Source: Thermodesulfobacteriota bacterium
Lineage (GTDB): Bacteria; Desulfobacterota; S145-22
NCBI GenBank assembly: GCA_024763435.1
Contig: JANTFN010000062.1
Span: 1 to 8,839, forward strand
Reading direction: 5' to 3'
Length of the DNA: 8,839 nucleotides
The translations under genes were made by a program, and so were the position numbers. The notes below the pieces were generated by a model. It had not been told where the DNA came from. It saw nothing but the letters and a program-made list of their open reading frames with translations, and did no database searches. Shown in pieces: positions 1 through 4,458 of the stretch (its first letter is position 1; the number at the start of each line of letters is the position of its first letter).

Positions 1-54
1 GCAGGTTGTTTGCCCTTTTTGTTGTGAGGCACCCCGGATGGATGGGACTGTGAG
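1..54. other. Left-edge sequence downstream of pilC, unassigned
   Basis: These 54 bases follow the pilC stop codon on the minus strand. There is no ATG on the minus strand here. A GTG at 32-30 opens a frame that stays open to the window edge, but no good ribosome binding site precedes it, so I do not call a gene. I see no hairpin followed by a T run, so nothing suggests that pil transcription ends here. In Geobacter-type clusters pilS (sensor kinase) would come next; that is expectation, not something visible. Confidence 0.3.
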
Positions 55-1257
55 TTAGCCGATGGCATTTGCCATATTGAAAATAGGGAGATACATGGCA
101 ATGACGATGGTACCCACGACGCCGCCGAGAAAAACAATCATCAGGGGCTCCAGCATAGAGGTAAGACCGGCAACCGCGGTATCGACTTCATCCTCGTAAA
201 AATCTGCTATCTTGTTGAGCATCTGGTCAAGTGCTCCTGTATTTTCCCCGACGGAAATCATTCGTGTCACCATGGGCGGAAAGACCTTGCTCCGCGCGAG
301 AGGTTCCGCGATGTTTTCCCCGGAGCTGATATTTTCCCTCGCGGCCATCACAGCATCTTCAATAACCTTGTTGCCCGAGGTTTTGGCGACAAGATTGAGG
401 CCATCCAGAATGGGGACGCCACTGGTCATCAACGTGCTTAAGGTGCGTGTGAAGCGTGCCACGGCAACCTTGCGGAGAAGGATACCGAAGACGGGGAGTT
501 TCAAAAGAAAACCGTCTATTGCCCTTTTTCCCTTCTCGGTTTTTCTGATATAGCGAAAAAGGAGGAATAAAGCGATAAGCACACCGATGGCAATCAGAAT
601 ATGGGTGCGGATAAATTTGCTCATATCCACGACAAATTGTGTCAGGCCCGGAAGTTGCTGATGTGCCTCGCGGAACATCTTTTCAAAGGTCGGGATAACG
701 AAGACCATCAGGATACCGACCACGACGACGGCGACGAAGGTAACGATAGCAGGGTACATCATGGCGGATTTAACCTTTCGCCTCAAGGCCTCGGCCTTTT
801 CAATGAAACCGGCCAGTCGGTTCAGGATGATATCAAGGGTTCCCGCTTCTTCACCGGCGACCACCATGTTTGCAAAGAGGGCGTTAAAAATCTTCGGATG
901 TTTCTTAAGGGCGGCGGCAAAAGTCAGGCCGCCTTCCACATCATCTTTGACGGAAGTAAGCGTTTCCTTCAGGGTAGGGTTCTCTTCCTGATCGGCGAGG
1001 ATATCAAGGGATTGGACCAGGGGAAGACCGGCATCTACCATGGTTGCAAGTTGTCGCGTAAAGATAGCCAGGTTTTTTGCCTTGACCTTGGGTTTGAAAA
1101 TAGTAATAGGTTTTTTTTCTCGAACCTTGCTGATCTTTGAGGGGATAATTCGCTGGTGACGAAGCTGTGAGCGGACAACAGCTTCGTTTGCAGCTTCCAT
1201 GGTTCCTGATTGCGCCCCCCCGCCATAAACCTTTCCTTCCCATTTAAAAGCTGGCAC
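55..1257 (-). CDS. pilC: Type IV pilus inner-membrane platform protein PilC
   Basis: PilC is the polytopic inner-membrane platform of the type IV pilus, on which the PilB and PilT ATPases act to add or remove pilin subunits. The 400 residues match the usual family length. Two T2SSF (GspF-type) repeats are visible at about residues 66-190 and 268-391, each carrying the duplicated signature GEExGTLD (135-142) and GENTGALD (337-344). Hydrophobic segments lie at about 168-190, 217-236 and 370-392, the usual three-helix layout. The N-terminus MPAFKWEGK resembles the typical PilC start. The start codon is GTG, preceded by a strong AGGAGG with 5 nt spacing; an in-frame ATG further in would delete the conserved start. 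The gene is third in the pilB-pilT-pilC operon, 10 nt after pilT. GspF of a type II secretion system is the alternative, but the adjacent pilT makes pili much more likely. Confidence 0.95.
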   Translation of the reverse strand: MPAFKWEGKVYGGGAQSGTMEAANEAVVRSQLRHQRIIPSKISKVREKKPITIFKPKVKAKNLAIFTRQLATMVDAGLPLVQSLDILADQEENPTLKETLTSVKDDVEGGLTFAAALKKHPKIFNALFANMVVAGEEAGTLDIILNRLAGFIEKAEALRRKVKSAMMYPAIVTFVAVVVVGILMVFVIPTFEKMFREAHQQLPGLTQFVVDMSKFIRTHILIAIGVLIALFLLFRYIRKTEKGKRAIDGFLLKLPVFGILLRKVAVARFTRTLSTLMTSGVPILDGLNLVAKTSGNKVIEDAVMAARENISSGENIAEPLARSKVFPPMVTRMISVGENTGALDQMLNKIADFYEDEVDTAVAGLTSMLEPLMIVFLGGVVGTIVIAMYLPIFNMANAIG

Positions 1258-1262
1258 AATTT

Positions 1263-1268
1263 CCTCCT
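1263..1268 (-). promoter_or_regulatory. pilC ribosome binding site overlapping the pilT stop codon
   Basis: On the minus strand the sequence reads TAAGGAGGAAATTGTG. The last A of the pilT TAA stop (1270-1268) is also the first A of a perfect AGGAGG, which sits 5 nt before the pilC GTG. This decides the GTG start and suggests that ribosomes finishing pilT can re-initiate directly on pilC (inferred translational coupling). Confidence 0.85.
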
Positions 1269-2359
1269 TAACGTTTCCTGGCCCGTTGAGGTTGTGAGGC
1301 CATGCCCATCATTTGTTTAAGTTCCTCGAGATTAGGGCTCCGAGACATGGCTTCCTTCGTGGAAATAAGCCCTTTTTGAAAAAGATCAAAAAGGGATTGG
1401 TTCATGGTTTGCATCCCGAATTTTGCCTGGCCAATCTGCATCTGAGAGTAGATTTGATGAATTTTATCTTCACGGATGAGGTTTCTTATGGCTGGATTCG
1501 GGAGCATTATCTCGATACCGAGACAGCGGCCACTCCCACTTGCCTTGGGAATGAGTTGCTGCGTCAGAATCCCTTCGATAACAAAAGAGAGCTGGGCGCG
1601 TATTTGCGACTGCTGATGCGGTGGAAAAACGTCAATCATACGGTTAATAGATTCAACAGCAGAATTTGTATGCAGGGTGGCAAAGGTCAGATGCCCGGTT
1701 TCGGCGATAACAAGTGCTGCTTCAATTGTTTCAAGGTCTCGCATCTCACCGATAAGGATGATATCCGGGTCCTGTCTCAAAACATGTTTAAGGGCCACGG
1801 CGAATCCCTTGGTGTCAGAATTGACTTCGCGCTGATTGATCAGGCAGTTTTTGTGCCGGTGCAGGTATTCGATGGGGTCTTCTATGGTTATGATATGGGC
1901 GTGACGTTCTTCGTTGAGCCTGTCGATCATAGAGGCAAGCGTGGTTGATTTCCCGCTGCCGGTCGGTCCCGTTACAAGGACAAGACCCTTGGGTTTATGG
2001 ATGATCTCCTCCGCGATAGCGGGGAGTCCCAGTTCTCTGAAGCTTAAAATTTTGAAGGGGATCGTCCGAAAAGCACCGGCGACCGCCCCCCGCTGGTTAA
2101 AAATGTTTCCACGGAAACGACTCAGATTTTGTATGCCGAAGGAAAAATCCAGCTCGTTCTCCTCTTCAAATCGCTTGCGTTGTGTTTCTGTAAGCACACT
2201 ATAACAAAGTCTTCGGGTATCTGCCGCAGTTAACGGGGCCATATCCATGGGGGCCAGGTTTCCGTCTATTCGTAATTGAGGTGCTGAACCGGTGGTAATA
2301 TGCAGGTCAGTTGCTCCTCTTTCAAACATTTCAATAAGGAGTTCTTTAAGGTCAAACAT
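1268..2359 (-). CDS. pilT: Type IV pilus retraction ATPase PilT
   Basis: PilT is the cytoplasmic hexameric ATPase that powers pilus retraction by depolymerising pilin back into the membrane (twitching motility, DNA uptake, surface sensing). The 363 residues carry all family landmarks: an N-terminal PAS-like domain (about 1-110), Walker A GPTGSGKS (131-138), Asp box ITIEDPIEY (157-165), Walker B DPDIILIGEMRD (197-208), and His box TGHLTFATLHTN (221-232). The PilT-specific C-terminal motif AIRNLIRE (290-297), needed for retraction in studied PilTs, is intact. That motif separates it from PilB and GspE, and no Cys4 zinc motif is present. The C-terminus ends in a short basic tail (QRARKR). The start is ATG, with GGAGG 9 nt upstream at 2373-2369. 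It lies 20 nt after pilB and its stop overlaps the pilC ribosome binding site, so the three genes are almost certainly co-transcribed. It could be PilT4-like, as in Geobacter, but paralogue assignment needs a phylogeny. Confidence 0.97.
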   Translation of the reverse strand: MFDLKELLIEMFERGATDLHITTGSAPQLRIDGNLAPMDMAPLTAADTRRLCYSVLTETQRKRFEEENELDFSFGIQNLSRFRGNIFNQRGAVAGAFRTIPFKILSFRELGLPAIAEEIIHKPKGLVLVTGPTGSGKSTTLASMIDRLNEERHAHIITIEDPIEYLHRHKNCLINQREVNSDTKGFAVALKHVLRQDPDIILIGEMRDLETIEAALVIAETGHLTFATLHTNSAVESINRMIDVFPPHQQSQIRAQLSFVIEGILTQQLIPKASGSGRCLGIEIMLPNPAIRNLIREDKIHQIYSQMQIGQAKFGMQTMNQSLFDLFQKGLISTKEAMSRSPNLEELKQMMGMASQPQRARKR

Positions 2360-2379
2360 GAAAAATATCCTCCAGTTCT

Positions 2380-4185
2380 TTAATCTTCCACGGTGACCCT
2401 GAGGGCTTCCTCGAGTGTGGAAATCCCATTCATCACCTTTCGCAGGGCATTTTGTCTCAGGGTTCGCATGCCTACTTCTATCGCTTTCCTTTTAAGCTCG
2501 AAGCCCGAGGCCCTTTTTAAGGTAAGTAGTTTCAGCTCTTCATGGTAGGCCATGATTTCAAAAACAGAAGACCGGCCTTTGTAGCCTGTCTGATTGCAAA
2601 ATGAGCATCCCTTGCCTTTATAACAGGTAAAGGTTCCGATTTTTTCACGTGGGATACCGGCATCCAGAAGGACGTCGTCCGGAACCTCAATCGGTTCCTT
2701 GCAATGTTCACAGATCTTGCGCATGAGGCGCTGCGCCTGTATCAGAAGCACGGAAGAAGTTACCAGAAAAGGCTCGATTCCCATGTCTATCAACCGTGTA
2801 ATGGCGCTGGGAGCATCATTGGTATGGAGCGTGGAAAGAACAAGATGCCCTGTCAAGGCTGCCTGAATGGCGATCTGGGCTGTTTCAAAATCCCTGATTT
2901 CGCCGACCATGATAATATCCGGGTCCTGCCGGAGAAAAGACCGAAGCGCGGATGCAAAGGTAAGCCCGATGTCTTCGTGCATCTGGACCTGGTTAATACC
3001 GGCAAAATTATACTCAACGGGATCTTCAGCGGTCATGATGTTATCCGATTCCCTGTTGAGGTCTGCCAGGGCCGAATAGAGGGTGGTGGTTTTCCCGCTA
3101 CCCGTCGGACCGGTAACGAGGACCATCCCCACCGGTTGATGGATGGCGTTGGTAAAAAGTTTCAAGTCGTCTTTTTCAAATCCCAGGTTTGTCATGTCAA
3201 GCTGCAGGGAGGATTTATCCAGGAGTCTTAAAACGACCTTTTCGCCATACAGGGTCGGGAGAGAAGAAACACGAAAATCTACTTCCTTCTTTTTGCCCAG
3301 GCGGAGTTTGATTCTCCCGTCCTGCGGGAGACGGCGTTCCGCGATGTCGAGTTGTGCCATAATTTTCAAACGGGAAATAATGGCGTTTTTAATCTTGACG
3401 GGCAGCCCCATGGCCTTCCTCAAAACACCGTCAATCCTGTAACGTACCCGGAATTGGCGTTCATAGGGTTCAAAATGGATGTCGCTGGCCCCAATCTTGA
3501 TGGCCTTGATAAGAATCCCATTCACAAGTTTGATGATGGGGGCATCGATATCACCTGCAAGTTCGACAGCACCCCCTTCTCCCTCCAGGTCATCGACGAC
3601 CTGGACATTGTCTATCGCCCCTGTTACCAGGGTATCAAAATCATCGACATCAATCTCGTCGTCCCCGCTGTCATCAAAAAAAGAATCATCGCCCTCGAGG
3701 TCGTCAAAGGTATAATCCTTGGCGTCAATATTGGTGGCACCCTTTCCCGCCAGCTCTCCGCCGCCGCCGTAAAATTTTTTTATTGCCTGGATTAAGTCGT
3801 TTTCGGTACACAACAACATGTCCACGTTATAGCCCGTCATAAATTCTATTTCTTCAGCCAGGATGAGATTGCTGGGATCCGCAACCGCAACAGTAAGTTT
3901 TGGTCCGTTTCTCTCAACGGGTAAAACAAGGTATTTTTTGGCTATCTGTGCCGGGACAAGTTTTAATATTTCATCACTGATTTGCTCGCCGTTCAGTTTG
4001 ATGAGAGGAATGTGGTAAAGTTCACTGAGAAACTGCAGGAGGTTTTCTTCGTCGATATAGTCGAGTTTGACGAGGATAGATCGCAGGGAGCCACCGTTTT
4101 GTTTAAGTTCCTGAAAGGCCTTCTGGAGCTGGTCCTGGGATAAAAGTTTGGATTTTACAAGCTCTTCGCCTAAGTTAATGGCCAT
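2380..4185 (-). CDS. pilB: Type IV pilus extension ATPase PilB
   Basis: PilB is the cytoplasmic hexameric ATPase that drives pilus assembly with PilC. From the chosen ATG the protein has 601 residues. It starts with an MshEN-like (T2SSE_N) region (about 1-140), followed by an unusually acidic linker (154-184; 16 of 31 residues are D or E). Then comes the ATPase core: Walker A GPTGSGKT (359-366), Asp box around AEDPVEY (386-392), Walker B DPDIIMVGEIRD (421-432), and His box TGHLVLSTLHTND (445-457). A Cys4 zinc motif is formed by C492, C495, C527 and C530; it is typical of PilB/GspE and absent from PilT. An upstream TTG at 4191 would add two residues, but MAINLGEELV aligns with usual PilB starts and has a GGGG stretch 8 nt upstream. 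It is the first gene of the pil operon, divergent from the dehydrogenase gene. GspE is the alternative, disfavoured by the adjacent pilT. Confidence 0.96.
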   Translation of the reverse strand: MAINLGEELVKSKLLSQDQLQKAFQELKQNGGSLRSILVKLDYIDEENLLQFLSELYHIPLIKLNGEQISDEILKLVPAQIAKKYLVLPVERNGPKLTVAVADPSNLILAEEIEFMTGYNVDMLLCTENDLIQAIKKFYGGGGELAGKGATNIDAKDYTFDDLEGDDSFFDDSGDDEIDVDDFDTLVTGAIDNVQVVDDLEGEGGAVELAGDIDAPIIKLVNGILIKAIKIGASDIHFEPYERQFRVRYRIDGVLRKAMGLPVKIKNAIISRLKIMAQLDIAERRLPQDGRIKLRLGKKKEVDFRVSSLPTLYGEKVVLRLLDKSSLQLDMTNLGFEKDDLKLFTNAIHQPVGMVLVTGPTGSGKTTTLYSALADLNRESDNIMTAEDPVEYNFAGINQVQMHEDIGLTFASALRSFLRQDPDIIMVGEIRDFETAQIAIQAALTGHLVLSTLHTNDAPSAITRLIDMGIEPFLVTSSVLLIQAQRLMRKICEHCKEPIEVPDDVLLDAGIPREKIGTFTCYKGKGCSFCNQTGYKGRSSVFEIMAYHEELKLLTLKRASGFELKRKAIEVGMRTLRQNALRKVMNGISTLEEALRVTVED

Positions 4186-4206
4186 ACACAAAACCCCGCT
4201 TTGTGT
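4186..4206 (-). promoter_or_regulatory. Hairpin abutting the pilB start codon, with the Shine-Dalgarno-like stretch in the loop
   Basis: On the minus strand a perfect 7-bp inverted repeat, ACACAAA / TTTGTGT, encloses the 7-nt loop GCGGGGT. The right arm ends exactly at the base before the pilB ATG (4185). The only Shine-Dalgarno-like G-run is therefore displayed in the loop, while the bases next to the start codon are in the stem. This could tune translation initiation or be a protein-binding dyad. The inverted repeat is seen directly; any role is inferred. Confidence 0.4.
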
Positions 4207-4236
4207 CTCAAAAAGTTAAACATAATACGCTGTAAA

Positions 4237-4267
4237 TTTATATATACGTTTTATTGTGGAAAATCAA
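4237..4267 (-). promoter_or_regulatory. Candidate sigma-70-like promoter for pilBTC
   Basis: On the minus strand TTGATT (4267-4262, 4 of 6 to TTGACA) is followed after 17 nt by TATATA (4244-4239, 4 of 6), or after 19 nt by TATAAA (4242-4237, 5 of 6). It lies in the AT-rich part of the intergenic region, and the implied leader to the pilB ATG is about 45-50 nt. A further TATTAT lies closer to pilB (4227-4222) but has no good -35 partner. Consensus matches are modest, so this is a candidate only. Confidence 0.35.
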
Positions 4268-4276
4268 GTAATTGAT
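4263..4276. repeat. Small dyad ATCAA-N4-TTGAT in the divergent promoter region
   Basis: A perfect 5-bp inverted repeat with a 4-nt centre (GTAA) overlaps the candidate pilB -35 element. It is the size of a small operator half-site pair, but a repeat this short in AT-rich DNA can arise by chance. Confidence 0.25.
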
Positions 4277-4330
4277 GAAGAAGGCGCAAAAAAAGATGAA
4301 ACGGCGATAATAGAATCAATTCAGGGATGA

Positions 4331-4349
4331 AAAATTGTCAGGCAATTTT
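4331..4349. repeat. Perfect 7-bp inverted repeat AAAATTG-N5-CAATTTT
   Basis: The arms AAAATTG (4331-4337) and CAATTTT (4343-4349) flank the 5-nt centre TCAGG, about 110 bp upstream of the dehydrogenase ATG. The stem is AT-rich and is followed by CCCGGGGG rather than a T run, so it does not look like an intrinsic terminator. Its form fits an operator for a dimeric regulator of one or both divergent genes, but no regulator can be named. A TTGTCA (4335-4340) inside it resembles a -35 box but has no good -10 partner. Confidence 0.35.
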
Positions 4350-4406
4350 CCCGGGGGATTAACTTTGTTGATTTACGAAAGAAGTTGTGATACGAAGTTT
4401 TATGGT

Positions 4407-4425
4407 CTGATTCTTTAGGAATCAG
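4407..4425 (+). repeat. Perfect 7-bp inverted repeat CTGATTC-N5-GAATCAG upstream of the dehydrogenase gene
   Basis: The arms CTGATTC (4407-4413) and GAATCAG (4419-4425) surround the loop TTTAG. The right arm ends 18 bases before the AAGGAG ribosome binding site (4444-4449). If transcription starts upstream this would be an mRNA hairpin in the 5' leader; if not, it could be an operator close to the start site. The symmetry is seen directly and the role is unknown. Confidence 0.35.
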
Positions 4426-4458
4426 GGAAATAAAGGTTATGAGAAGGAGACCTAATTT

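Noticed and set aside
601..1140. 179-codon open frame on the plus strand opposite pilC
   Set aside because: Antisense to pilC, His/Asp-rich composition of a reverse-complement shadow, no recognised domain.
1313..1948. 211-codon open frame on the plus strand opposite pilT
   Set aside because: It lies antisense to the Walker A, Walker B and His-box coding sequence of pilT and shows no protein features of its own.
2704..3231. 175-codon open frame on the plus strand opposite the pilB ATPase core
   Set aside because: Antisense to conserved PilB motifs; no independent coding signature.
2380..4185. Type II secretion GspE/GspF instead of PilB/PilC
   Set aside because: A true PilT with the AIRNLIRE motif lies between the two genes in the same operon, which is specific to retractile type IV pili.
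4186..4191. TTG at 4191 as an alternative pilB start, two codons upstream
   Set aside because: The extra two residues add nothing conserved, TTG is a weaker start, and the spacing from the GGGG stretch fits the ATG at 4185 better.
4331..4349. Intrinsic terminator in the divergent intergenic region
   Set aside because: The stem is AT-rich, is not followed by a T run on either useful side, and both flanking genes are transcribed away from it.
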